Source: Pseudidiomarina aquimaris
GTDB lineage: Bacteria > Pseudomonadota > Gammaproteobacteria > Enterobacterales > Alteromonadaceae
DNA length: 64,000 nt
Reading direction: 5' to 3'
NCBI RefSeq assembly: GCF_003987395.1
Contig: NZ_PIPT01000001.1
Location: forward strand, 496,001-560,000
The translations under genes were made by a program, and so were the position numbers. The stretch's first letter is position 1, and every line of letters begins with the position of its first letter. Shown piece after piece: positions 28,473 to 36,921 of this stretch. The notes beneath the pieces were generated by a model. That model was not told where the DNA came from, did not search any database, and was given only the letters and a program-made list of their open reading frames with translations.

Positions 28473-30701
28473 ATGCAAACGCGTTGGCGATTGATACGTC
28501 GATTATTGTTGATCCTTTTGCTCGGCTGTGTGCTGACGCTGGTGTCAACGCGTTTCATTCTGCTGGCCGAAGAGCAGACCATCCGCCAACGCTTGCATGA
28601 CGACAGCCGTCAAATTCAATATCAGCTGCGTCATGTTATGCTCAATTACACTTTTGCGACCGAGTGGACGGCTCGACGGTTAGATACGGACGACCTTAGC
28701 TTCAGTGAGCAGCTTGATAGCGAAGCTTCATCACTCTTCCTCTTTTACCCTTCGTTACAGCGTATTCTGGTCTTGGATAGTGAATTCAATAAGCGTTTTG
28801 AACGATTCCGCAGTGAAGAACAACCGCTTGCCAAGCAAAATTTTGCCAACAGTGCGCTTGCTCAAGCCGCCACCGACATGTCTCAAATTCCACATGCACA
28901 AAGTTTGCTAGACGAAGAATTTGCCAGTAGCGCAAGCGACATTCTCGTCGCTATGCCGTTCGAAAGCGCAAGCGCCACGCACTATTTGGTTATTGTCGTC
29001 AACATTCACAAACTCATCGATCAGTTAATTCGACAGCAAATTACGGAAGGCTATCAAGTCGCAGTTAAACTGAATGAACAAAGCATCTACCGATTTGCTG
29101 GCAACGACGACTTACGTGATGAATGGTTGGTGGAACGTCCACTTTCGTTCACCACAAACCGCTGGACACTTGAACTGTGGCCGACGCCAGAAAAACTCAG
29201 CGAAATGTATTCGGCCAGTGCGCAATTAGTCTTCTTCGGTGGCTTGCTTTTAACCGCTGGCGGTCTTGTGCTCGGTTGGCGCTCTCTGCGCTTACATAAA
29301 ACCGTGAGCGAACAGCAAAAAGAAGTTAAGCAATTACGCAAGCGCTTAAAAAATATGCATGCAACTGAAGCCAAGCTGGTATTTCTGTCTGACCATGATG
29401 CACAAACAGAGTTACCTAATAAGAATGGCTTGAAGAATTACTTACTGCAGCAACTTGAAAGTACAGCTAACGAGCAGCACGATTTACATTTATTGGTTAT
29501 CAGTATTGATTCACTGCGCGAACTAAACCATGCACTCGGTCATCCGGTGGGCGACGAAATAATCCAGCGGATCGCCTTGCGAATCAACAAAGCTTTACCC
29601 GATGCTGTCTATTTAGCACGCACTACGATTGATACTTTCGTTGCCGTACAAAGTGCTCAGGAGCCTGGTAACTCAGTCGATGCCCTCGCCCGCTCGATAC
29701 GCGAAGCAATCAGTCCTCAGTTATTTATCGATGACCACGAAATCTACTGTTCGGCATCCATAGGGATCGCCTCCGCTAAAGATGCTAATTACCAGCTCGA
29801 AACATTATTCCATAACGCCGATGCGGCACTCTACAACGCCAAACTGCAAGGCTATTTTGGTATTGAGCATTACCAGCCGGAAGAACGCTTTGAGTTAAGC
29901 GAGCGCCGTGAACGCCTGCATGCCTTGCGTGTCGCATTAGAGAAGCACGAGTTAGAGCTAAATTATCAGCCAATCATTCAGTTGCGCAGTCATCGCGCTG
30001 AGAGTGTTGAGGGCTTATTACGCTGGCGTACCGCACAGGGAGACGTTATTGAGCCCCGTCAATTCCTCAATCTGATGGAACAAACAGGGCTGATCTTTTC
30101 GCTGACCGAGTTTGTCATCCGCAGCGCCTGTCAACAACTCAAGCGCTGGCATCAAGCAGGTATTGAACCGCTAAGCATGGGGCTTAATTTTTCATTACGT
30201 CAGTTGACCATGCCCGAACTACCAAAATTGTTAGAGCAACACATCAAGCGCGCGCAATTGGCACCCGATGATATTCAACTCGATATTGATGCGGCAGCTT
30301 TTCTGCAGCTTTGTGACCATCACCACGAAACCCTTATGCAGTTTAAAAAGCTCGGCGTACGCCTTTGTGTTAATCTTCTGGGCGTGAGTCATCAATTACT
30401 GCAAGCCATGCGCTTTTGTAGTCCGCATGCGATAAAAATTGCACCTGAACTCGTTGCCGACATTCCCAACGAGCCGGTACAGACAGAGCTGGTTGAAAGC
30501 ATCATTCGTCTCGCACAAAATTCACATTGTCAGGTCATTGCTGTGGCCGTTGAAAACCATCAGCAAATCGACTTTTTGAAACAACGAAACTGTTATTTAG
30601 CGCAAGGCAATTTACTTGCTACAGTGCTTACAGCAGAACAACTAGGCCCGTTATTGCAGAGCCCTTTCTCAGGCTCGCAACCGCCACTAGCGTCTTTATA
30701 G
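28473..30701 (+). CDS. membrane sensor with degenerate GGDEF and EAL domains
   Basis: A 742-residue protein: membrane segment 1 at about residues 9-31, a periplasmic region to about 247, segment 2 at about 249-269, a short coiled coil, a GGDEF domain (about 305-470) and an EAL domain (about 480-735). The GGDEF fold is recognisable (LPNKNGLKNYL, LNHALGHPVGDEIIQRIA), but the catalytic motif itself reads TIDTF at residues 385-389. The EAL motif reads EGL (513-515), the LEITE position reads LDIDAA, the DDFG position reads NLLGVSH. Neither cyclase nor phosphodiesterase activity is expected, so it may bind c-di-GMP or act by protein contacts, as CsrD does. It lies 8 bases after the acetoacetyl-CoA synthetase gene and 9 before ETF-QO, so it is co-transcribed with leucine catabolism. 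Confidence 0.85.
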   Translation: MQTRWRLIRRLLLILLLGCVLTLVSTRFILLAEEQTIRQRLHDDSRQIQYQLRHVMLNYTFATEWTARRLDTDDLSFSEQLDSEASSLFLFYPSLQRILVLDSEFNKRFERFRSEEQPLAKQNFANSALAQAATDMSQIPHAQSLLDEEFASSASDILVAMPFESASATHYLVIVVNIHKLIDQLIRQQITEGYQVAVKLNEQSIYRFAGNDDLRDEWLVERPLSFTTNRWTLELWPTPEKLSEMYSASAQLVFFGGLLLTAGGLVLGWRSLRLHKTVSEQQKEVKQLRKRLKNMHATEAKLVFLSDHDAQTELPNKNGLKNYLLQQLESTANEQHDLHLLVISIDSLRELNHALGHPVGDEIIQRIALRINKALPDAVYLARTTIDTFVAVQSAQEPGNSVDALARSIREAISPQLFIDDHEIYCSASIGIASAKDANYQLETLFHNADAALYNAKLQGYFGIEHYQPEERFELSERRERLHALRVALEKHELELNYQPIIQLRSHRAESVEGLLRWRTAQGDVIEPRQFLNLMEQTGLIFSLTEFVIRSACQQLKRWHQAGIEPLSMGLNFSLRQLTMPELPKLLEQHIKRAQLAPDDIQLDIDAAAFLQLCDHHHETLMQFKKLGVRLCVNLLGVSHQLLQAMRFCSPHAIKIAPELVADIPNEPVQTELVESIIRLAQNSHCQVIAVAVENHQQIDFLKQRNCYLAQGNLLATVLTAEQLGPLLQSPFSGSQPPLASL

Positions 30702-30710
30702 GAGTCCATT

Positions 30711-32354
30711 ATGCAACGCGAAAGTATGGAATTTGATGTCGTTATCGTCGGAGCTGGTCCTGCCGGACTCGCGACCGCTATCCGGCTCGCTCAACTGGCA
30801 CAAGAGCAAGAGCAGGAACGTATGATTTGCGTCGTAGAAAAAGGCTCTGAGGTCGGTGCTCACATCTTATCAGGAGCGGTTTTCGAGACGCGTGCATTGG
30901 ACGAACTCTTGCCGAATTGGAAAGAATTAGGCGCGCCGTTATCAACACCTGTTACTGAAGACCATATTTTTTATTTCAATAACGCTGAATCGGCACGTCG
31001 TTTACCTAATTTCATGGTTCCGAAAACCTTTCATAATGAAGGTAACTTCATTACCAGCATGGGAAATGTCTGCCGCTGGCTAGCGGAGCAGGCCGAAGCA
31101 TTAGGCGTGGAAATCTTTCCTGGCTTTCCGGCTGCCGACGTCATTATCGAAGACGGCAAAGTTGCTGGTGTGATTACCGGCGATATGGGCCTATCTGCAA
31201 CAGGCGAAGAAAAAGATAGTTTTGAGCCTGGTATGGAATTACGCGCCAAGTACACTGTTTTTGCTGAAGGCTGCCGCGGGCATTTAGGCAAGCGTCTACA
31301 GGACGAATTCAAACTTAACCAAGACGCTTCCCCCCAACACTACGCGATAGGCTTTAAAGAAATCTGGGATGTGCCAGCAGAACAGCACCAGCCGGGTTTA
31401 GTGGTACACAGCACTGGCTGGCCGCTGAATAATGACGCAACCGGTGGCGGTTACTTGTATCACGCCGAAGATGGGCAAGTTTATGTGGGGCTGATTGTTG
31501 ATCTAAACTATGCCAACCCTTACCTGAATCCATTCCAGGAGTTCCAGCGCTTCAAAACGCATCCCGAAATTGCCAAAGTATTGAAAGATGCGAAACGTGT
31601 CACCTATGGTGCGCGTGCCATTGCCAAAGGTGGTTTTTATTCGTTACCGAAAATGACGATGCCAGGCGGTATGCTCGTTGGTTGTAATGCAGGCACATTA
31701 AACTTTGCCAAAATTAAAGGCAATCATACCGCAATGAAGTCAGGTATGTTGGCAGCAGAATCCATCCACGAAGCCCTAAGTGCTGAACAAGCTCAAACGG
31801 AACTCAATAGCTTTACTGATAAATTTAAAGATTCATGGCTGTATGATGAACTTTATCGTTCACGCAACTTTGGCCCTGCGATCCATAAATTCGGTACATG
31901 GATGGGCGGCGCATATAACACTCTCGATCAAAACTTCTTCGGCGGTAAATTACCTTTTACCATTAAAGATGAAACTGCGGATTATGCGAGCCTCGGTAAA
32001 GCAAGTTCTTATTCACCGATTGATTATCCGAAGCCTGATAATAAATTAACTTTCGATCGTCTTTCTTCGGTGTATTTGTCAAATACCAACCATGAAGAAG
32101 ATCAGCCATGTCACTTAAAACTTAAAGACGCAGATATTCCTCTTACGGTTAATTTACCTGACTATGCGGAACCAGCGCAGCGTTATTGCCCTGCAGGCGT
32201 TTATGAAGTTGTTGAAGAGGACGGCAAAGCTGTCTTTAAAATCAATGCGCAAAACTGTATTCATTGCAAAACTTGTGACATTAAAGATCCAAGCCAAAAT
32301 ATTACTTGGGTAACACCTGAGGGCACTGGCGGACCGAATTATCCAAATATGTAA
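30711..32354 (+). CDS. electron transfer flavoprotein-ubiquinone oxidoreductase
   Basis: A 547-residue membrane-associated FAD and 4Fe-4S enzyme that passes electrons from ETF to ubiquinone, draining the acyl-CoA dehydrogenases encoded upstream. FAD is bound by VIVGAGPAGLATAIRL near residues 11-26. The cluster cysteines are C493 (YCPAGVYEV) and C516, C519, C522 (CIHCKTCDIKDPSQN), the ferredoxin-like end typical of the family. ATG at 30711 has AGGAG eight bases upstream. Last gene of the liu operon; a strong terminator follows. Confidence 0.95.
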   Translation: MQRESMEFDVVIVGAGPAGLATAIRLAQLAQEQEQERMICVVEKGSEVGAHILSGAVFETRALDELLPNWKELGAPLSTPVTEDHIFYFNNAESARRLPNFMVPKTFHNEGNFITSMGNVCRWLAEQAEALGVEIFPGFPAADVIIEDGKVAGVITGDMGLSATGEEKDSFEPGMELRAKYTVFAEGCRGHLGKRLQDEFKLNQDASPQHYAIGFKEIWDVPAEQHQPGLVVHSTGWPLNNDATGGGYLYHAEDGQVYVGLIVDLNYANPYLNPFQEFQRFKTHPEIAKVLKDAKRVTYGARAIAKGGFYSLPKMTMPGGMLVGCNAGTLNFAKIKGNHTAMKSGMLAAESIHEALSAEQAQTELNSFTDKFKDSWLYDELYRSRNFGPAIHKFGTWMGGAYNTLDQNFFGGKLPFTIKDETADYASLGKASSYSPIDYPKPDNKLTFDRLSSVYLSNTNHEEDQPCHLKLKDADIPLTVNLPDYAEPAQRYCPAGVYEVVEEDGKAVFKINAQNCIHCKTCDIKDPSQNITWVTPEGTGGPNYPNM

Positions 32355-32391
32355 ATACGGTGAATCTCCCGTCTCAATAATTGTAAGATAT

Positions 32392-32430
32392 CGCCGACGA
32401 CAAAATAAGATTGTCGTCGGCGTTTATTTT
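32392..32430 (+). terminator. rho-independent terminator of the liu operon
   Basis: CGCCGACGACAA (32392-32403) and TTGTCGTCGGCG (32411-32422) form a perfect 12-base stem with a 7-base loop, followed by TTTATTTTTTA. It lies 37 bases after the ETF-QO stop and ends the operon before the H-NS-like gene. Confidence 0.9.
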
Positions 32431-32473
32431 TTATTTAATAGAAATCCTTTTAATAACTTTGGACTAAAAAACA

Positions 32474-32878
32474 ATGAGTGACTTTTTAGATATCCTGACG
32501 CACGGACGTCGTCTTAAAGCTGCGGTAAAGGAACTATCTATTCAAGAATTAGAAGAAGTCGAACAAAAGTTAGCGAAGGTTATTGCTGACCGCCGCGAAG
32601 AAGAAGCTGAATTACAAAAGCTTGAAGCAGAGAAGCAACGTAAAATAAAAGAGCTTCGTGAAGCGATGGCAGCCGCTGGTATTGATGCTGCAGAACTTTT
32701 GGAAGGTGAAGTTAAGACTACTTCAAAACCCAAACGTAAGCGCGCACCCAAGCCGGCTAAATATGCCATAGTTGATGCCAATGGCGAACGTAAAACGTGG
32801 ACTGGACAAGGCCGTATGCCGAATGCCTTAAAAGAGGCATTAGCCCAAGGCAAAAGCTTAGATGACTACCTCATCTAG
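32474..32878 (+). CDS. H-NS family nucleoid-associated protein
   Basis: A 134-residue protein with an H-NS layout: N-terminal oligomerisation coiled coil (about residues 1-65, MSDFLDILTHGRRLKAAVKE then a long charged helix), a basic linker (KPKRKRAPKPAKY) and the C-terminal AT-hook-like DNA-binding motif TWTGQGRMPNALKEAL at about 105-120. It binds curved AT-rich DNA and would silence horizontally acquired genes. It stands as its own transcription unit between two terminators. Its own upstream region is locally AT-rich. Whether it is the chromosome's main H-NS or a paralogue (StpA-like) cannot be decided. Confidence 0.9.
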   Translation: MSDFLDILTHGRRLKAAVKELSIQELEEVEQKLAKVIADRREEEAELQKLEAEKQRKIKELREAMAAAGIDAAELLEGEVKTTSKPKRKRAPKPAKYAIVDANGERKTWTGQGRMPNALKEALAQGKSLDDYLI

Positions 32879-32880
32879 AT

Positions 32881-32914
32881 AAAAAAAAGCCCCTTAATTG
32901 AAGGGGCTTTTGCT
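32881..32914. terminator. bidirectional terminator after the H-NS-like gene
   Basis: AGCCCCTT (32888-32895) and AAGGGGCT (32901-32908) pair around AATTG. Eight A's precede and a T-rich TTTTGCTTT follows, so it can end transcription from the H-NS-like gene (plus) and possibly from the convergent secreted-protein gene (minus). Confidence 0.88.
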
Positions 32915-32940
32915 TTCTCTCTTCGTCAATTCATTCTTAA

Positions 32941-33588
32941 TTAATCATGCAGAGTAATTTTTACTTCACCAATACCTGCATCAATATTGATACGTGCTTC
33001 GCCTTTTCCTGAGGCACGACCTGAGGCGCTAATAAAGTGGCGTTCGTTATTACTATTATCACCGCCACGAATATCTACCTCACCAATACCAACATCCGTT
33101 TTAACATCCGCGATGTCACCGTAAATGGCTAAATCCACCGCGCCAACACCCAAATCAACTTGAAAATCTGCAGCGTACATTTCGCCACTTATCTCACCGA
33201 CTCCTAAATCGAGATCAACTTCAGCAACTTGTGGTAAATAGAGAACCCAGTTCAATTCAATATCGTCTTGCTCTGGAACACGAAGACGAAGCGTATCGCC
33301 ATTTTGTTCTGCCGTTAGTTCCACCGCATCTAAATTACCGCCGCTAAAGAATCCCGAGTCACCCTCTTCCGCAACCAGTTTTACTTCAAGCTCGTTGCCT
33401 TCGGCACGTTCAAAACGCACGGTACCAACACCTGTTTCTAGATCGACTCGCGTGTCTGAGGTCACTTGATACGTTGCATGAAACGTTCGCTCATTGGCAT
33501 TCGCGGTGCTCGCAAACGGCAGACTTAAAGCAGTTACCGACGCAATTAAAAATAAAGCGGAAAACCAAACTGTTTGTTGGCGTGTCAT
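32941..33588 (-). CDS. secreted protein with repeated GVGxV strands, unknown function
   Basis: A 215-residue protein with a signal peptide (hydrophobic residues 7-25, probable cleavage after ANA at 31). The mature part is acidic and built of short beta strands with a recurring D-x-G-[VI]-G-x-V pattern: residues 49-58 (DLETGVGTVR), 125-134, 144-153 (VDLGVGAVDL), 163-173 (KTDVGIGEVDI) and 201-212 (NIDAGIGEVKIT). This looks like a right-handed parallel beta-helix or 'toast-rack' fold as in DUF4097-type proteins, but I cannot assign a family with certainty. Alone on the minus strand; convergent with the H-NS-like gene. Confidence 0.7.
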   Translation of the reverse strand: MTRQQTVWFSALFLIASVTALSLPFASTANANERTFHATYQVTSDTRVDLETGVGTVRFERAEGNELEVKLVAEEGDSGFFSGGNLDAVELTAEQNGDTLRLRVPEQDDIELNWVLYLPQVAEVDLDLGVGEISGEMYAADFQVDLGVGAVDLAIYGDIADVKTDVGIGEVDIRGGDNSNNERHFISASGRASGKGEARINIDAGIGEVKITLHD

Positions 33589-33857
33589 TGTTATTCTCCC
33601 ACATTTAGCAATTTGTATTGCTCGCTACGAAACTTTAGACGCTGGCGATGTTGTAATAGTTGACAGCATCAAGAAAATTAAACTTCGTAGATTACAATGC
33701 AGATACCATGCCAACTTATTTTTATATTTATTTTTCAGTTAGTTAGTTATTTCAACGTCATTCTTTTGGCGCTACTGACAGCTAAGCAATTCGCCAAACT
33801 CACAAAAATATGATGAAATTCACCAACGTTTTCATCGACCCTAATAGCCCTACGATC

Positions 33858-34562
33858 ATGAGCCACAGCATTGAAGCCATCGGGACCATTCACTCGCCCT
33901 ACGCGCAAAAGTTTGCGATACCGCGACAACCGGGTTTAGTGACCGCTGCACAGGCTCACATCGAATTGCATGCAGGCTATGACGCCAACACGGTTCGTGG
34001 CCTGAGTGGGTTTAGTCATATTTGGGTGTTGTTCCTATTTCATGAAAATCTCTCCCAGGGTTGGCAGCCGTTGGTGCGTCCTCCCCGTTTAGGTGGCAAC
34101 AGCAAGGTTGGTGTCTTTGCCAGCCGTTCGACCTTCAGACCCAATGGGATAGGTATGTCCGTGGTCGAGCTCGTTGAGGTCATAGAGCAAGGAAACAAAA
34201 CAACACTGGTGGTGCGTGGTGGCGACTGGGTCAATGGTACCCCCGTCATCGATATCAAACCCTACCTGCCTTATGCAGATGCGATTCCCGAGGCCCAAGG
34301 CGGTTACGCGGCAACAGCCCCAGATAAGGCGCTAAATGTAAGTTTCGACGCACAAGCTGAACAGCAACTACAGCAATTAACGCCAAACTATCCTCAATTA
34401 GAGCTATTGATTTGCCAGGTACTCGCGCAAGATCCGCGTCCAGCTTACAAACGTGGCAAGCCATCTGAGCAAATCTACGGCATGCAACTTTATGATCTCA
34501 ATATTCAATGGCGAGTCGAAGATCAACAAAACATCGTTTTAAACATCACGAAAGACTTTTGA
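33858..34562 (+). CDS. trmO: tRNA (t6A37)-N6-methyltransferase TrmO (TsaA/YaeB)
   Basis: SAM-dependent methylation of N6-threonylcarbamoyladenosine-37 to m6t6A in tRNA-Thr decoding ACY codons. The 234-residue protein starts MSHSIEAIGTIHSPYAQKFA and has the signature PRLGGNSKVGVFASRSTFRP with NGIGMSVVEL, then DIKPYLPYAD. The ATG at 33858 is chosen because conserved sequence begins there; ATGs at 33810 and 33813 would add 16 unconserved residues. It is followed after 56 bases by proS, another translation gene, as in Vibrio and E. coli. Confidence 0.93.
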   Translation: MSHSIEAIGTIHSPYAQKFAIPRQPGLVTAAQAHIELHAGYDANTVRGLSGFSHIWVLFLFHENLSQGWQPLVRPPRLGGNSKVGVFASRSTFRPNGIGMSVVELVEVIEQGNKTTLVVRGGDWVNGTPVIDIKPYLPYADAIPEAQGGYAATAPDKALNVSFDAQAEQQLQQLTPNYPQLELLICQVLAQDPRPAYKRGKPSEQIYGMQLYDLNIQWRVEDQQNIVLNITKDF

Positions 34563-34618
34563 CCAAGCCCCGCTGCTGGTAGAATCCTCAGCAATTAAAC
34601 GAATCGAAAAGGGATATC

Positions 34619-36331
34619 ATGCGCACCAGTCATTATCTTCTTGGCACGCTCAAAGAAACGCCTGCCGACGCCGAAGTTATCAGTCATCAGCTTATGTTGC
34701 GCGCGGGCATGATCCGCAAAGTCGCAGCAGGTCTTTACACTTGGACGCCCACCGGCTTGCGCGTTTTGCGTAAGGTCGAAGCTGTCGTACGTGAAGAAAT
34801 GGAGCGTGCTGGGGCGCTTGAAGTGCTGATGCCGATGGTGCAGCCCGCAGATCTTTGGGAAGAGTCTGGACGTTGGGAAGATTACGGCCCTGAACTGCTG
34901 CGCCTCAAAGATCGCAACCAACGAGACTTCGTCTTAGGCCCAACCCACGAAGAAGTTATCTCAGAGCTGGTTCGCAAAGAAGTGAACAGCTATAAGCAAC
35001 TGCCGTTGAACCTATTCCAAATTCAAACCAAATTCCGTGATGAGATCCGCCCACGCTTTGGCGCCATGCGCGCCCGCGAATTCATCATGAAGGATGCATA
35101 TTCGTTTCATCTCGATCAAGCCAGCCTGCAAGAGACTTATGACGCCATGCATGCGGCGTACTGCCGCGTTTTCGAGCGCTTAGGTTTGGATTACCGCCCA
35201 GTCATTGCTGACACAGGATCGATTGGCGGTAGCTCATCACATGAATTCCATGTACTAGCCGATTCAGGCGAAGACGATATCGCTTTCTCAGATAGCTCTG
35301 ATTATGCTGCGAACGTTGAATTGGCAGAAGCGTTAGCCCCTGCCACTGACCGTCCAGCGCCAAGCGCAGCGATGGAAAAAGTCGCGACGCCCAATGCTAA
35401 AACCATCGAAGCTTTAGTAGAGCAGTTCAAGCTACCGATCACGCAAACGGTCAAAACGCTGATCGTGCACGGCGCTGATGAAGGTAAACTGGTTGCGCTT
35501 ATGGTTCGAGGCGACCACAGCTTAAACGAAATCAAAGCAGCGAAACTTGAACAGGTGGCAAGTCCACTCGAATTCGCCAGTGAAGAGGAAATCCGTGCAG
35601 CCATCGGCGCAGGTCCAGGCTCTCTCGGTCCGGTCGACTTACCGCTCGAACTGGTTATCGATCGCAGTGTGGCGGTCATGGCGGACTTCGGTGCAGGCGC
35701 TAACGAAGATGGCTTCCACTTCTTCAATATTAATTGGGAACGCGATGTTCCAATGCCAACCGTTGCTGATTTACGTAACGTGGTCGAAGGCGATGCCAGT
35801 CCTTGCGGTCAAGGTACGTTGCAAATCAAACGTGGTATCGAAGTCGGACATATTTTCCAGCTCGGCAAGAAGTATTCAGACGCCATGAAAGTCGGTGTCC
35901 TCACCGAAAGCGGCAAACACGAGAACTTAATGATGGGCTGCTACGGCATCGGCGTTTCACGTATTGTCGCCGCAGCAATTGAGCAAAATCACGACAAGTT
36001 CGGCATTACCTGGCCGGCAGCCTTAGCGCCGTTCCAAGTTGCTATCGTACCAATGAACATGCACAAGTCAGTGCGCGTGCAAGAAACAGCTGAGCAGCTC
36101 TATAGCGAGCTAAAAGCTGCCGGTGTAGATGTCTTGTTCGATGACCGCAAAGAGCGCCCTGGCGTTATGTTTGCAGATATGGAATTGATCGGTGTCCCCC
36201 ATCAAATCGTTATCGGTGAACGCAACCTTGACGAGCAAGCGGTCGAATACAAAAACCGTCGTTCAGGCGAAAAAACTAAAGTCGCCATCAGCGAAGCTGT
36301 CGCCACAGTCCAAAAGGCCCTCAAAGACTAA
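34619..36331 (+). CDS. proS: prolyl-tRNA synthetase ProS
   Basis: Class II aminoacyl-tRNA synthetase charging tRNA-Pro. At 570 residues it is the bacterial form with an editing insertion (about residues 225-400) between motifs 2 and 3 that hydrolyses Ala-tRNA-Pro. Motif 1 lies in [14 protein letters not shown], motif 2 in [20 protein letters not shown] and motif 3 in [17 protein letters not shown]; the anticodon-binding domain ends the chain. A TAGAAT at 34580-34585 may be its -10 box and AAAGGGA the ribosome binding site. Confidence 0.97.
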   Translation: MRTSHYLLGTLKETPADAEVISHQLMLRAGMIRKVAAGLYTWTPTGLRVLRKVEAVVREEMERAGALEVLMPMVQPADLWEESGRWEDYGPELLRLKDRNQRDFVLGPTHEEVISELVRKEVNSYKQLPLNLFQIQTKFRDEIRPRFGAMRAREFIMKDAYSFHLDQASLQETYDAMHAAYCRVFERLGLDYRPVIADTGSIGGSSSHEFHVLADSGEDDIAFSDSSDYAANVELAEALAPATDRPAPSAAMEKVATPNAKTIEALVEQFKLPITQTVKTLIVHGADEGKLVALMVRGDHSLNEIKAAKLEQVASPLEFASEEEIRAAIGAGPGSLGPVDLPLELVIDRSVAVMADFGAGANEDGFHFFNINWERDVPMPTVADLRNVVEGDASPCGQGTLQIKRGIEVGHIFQLGKKYSDAMKVGVLTESGKHENLMMGCYGIGVSRIVAAAIEQNHDKFGITWPAALAPFQVAIVPMNMHKSVRVQETAEQLYSELKAAGVDVLFDDRKERPGVMFADMELIGVPHQIVIGERNLDEQAVEYKNRRSGEKTKVAISEAVATVQKALKD

Positions 36332-36333
36332 AT

Positions 36334-36400
36334 GCGCTATTCGCTATTCGCTGTTTGATGTTTGTTTCAACAAAGAACAAACAGCGAACATCAAACAACG
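36334..36400 (+). repeat. dispersed heptamer-rich intergenic repeat, copy 2
   Basis: Starts 3 bases after the proS stop. GCGCTATTCGCTATTCGCTG is followed by TTTGATGTTTGTTTC, a short centre, then AACAAACAGCGAACATCAAA and CAACG, which largely complement the first arm. It ends exactly where the A-run of the proS/gpt terminator begins. Shares the heptamer style and length with the copies at 57.5-57.9 kb but lacks the GTTTAAAC centre. Confidence 0.6.
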
Positions 36401-36430
36401 AAAAAGCCTCGCCGAAGCGAGGCTTTTTTT
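36401..36430. terminator. bidirectional terminator between proS and gpt
   Basis: AAAAAGCCTCGC (36401-36412) pairs with GCGAGGCTTTTT (36417-36428) around a CGAA tetraloop, followed by more T's. A-run on one side and T-run on the other allow it to serve proS (plus) and gpt (minus), whose stop codon begins at base 36432. Confidence 0.92.
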
Positions 36431-36915
36431 TAGCTTTCTTGACCGGCGAGCGGCTCAACGTAGTGCAAATGCATATCCCACGGAAAGTGAATCCACGTTT
36501 CCTGTTCGAGATCTGCCACATAATCGTCAACCAAGTCCATACCCGCAGGCTTCGCATAGACCGTAATGAACTTCGCTTTCGGTAAGCGCTCGCGCAGAAA
36601 CTTCAGCGTGTTACCGGTATCGACTAAGTCATCGATCACCAAAAAGCCTTCGCCGTCGTCGGTACAACTGACATCTTTTAATAAGGTCACACTGTCACGC
36701 TGACTGTCGTGGTCATATGAACTTACACAGACGCTCTCTACTAAGCGGACATTCAGTTCTCGTGCGACGATAGCAGCCGGCACTAAGCCACCACGGCTCA
36801 CTGCGATAATACCTTGCCATTGCTCAGCTGGTAGTTGGCGGCGTGCCAACTCTTTAGTAGCTCGATGTAACTCTTCCCAAGATACGAAAAATTCGCGATT
36901 TGTATGCCATCCCAT
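36430..36915 (-). CDS. gpt: xanthine (xanthine-guanine) phosphoribosyltransferase Gpt
   Basis: Transfers phosphoribosyl from PRPP to xanthine, guanine or hypoxanthine in purine salvage. The 161-residue protein carries the PRPP motif [20 protein letters not shown] around residues 78-98 and the N-terminal [18 protein letters not shown] with [14 protein letters not shown]. Length and the WIHFPWD ending fit E. coli Gpt. It follows the purine permease by 6 bases, so uptake and salvage are co-expressed. Confidence 0.93.
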   Translation of the reverse strand: MGWHTNREFFVSWEELHRATKELARRQLPAEQWQGIIAVSRGGLVPAAIVARELNVRLVESVCVSSYDHDSQRDSVTLLKDVSCTDDGEGFLVIDDLVDTGNTLKFLRERLPKAKFITVYAKPAGMDLVDDYVADLEQETWIHFPWDMHLHYVEPLAGQES

Positions 36916-36921
36916 GATGTC

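Noticed and set aside
33660-33698. Promoter-like TTGACA and TACAAT upstream of trmO
   Set aside because: The spacing is 27 bases, too long for a sigma-70 promoter.
35302-35727. 141-residue open frame antisense to proS, and similar long antisense frames elsewhere
   Set aside because: Serine/alanine-rich shadows of codon bias in a strongly supported gene; no ribosome binding site or family resemblance.
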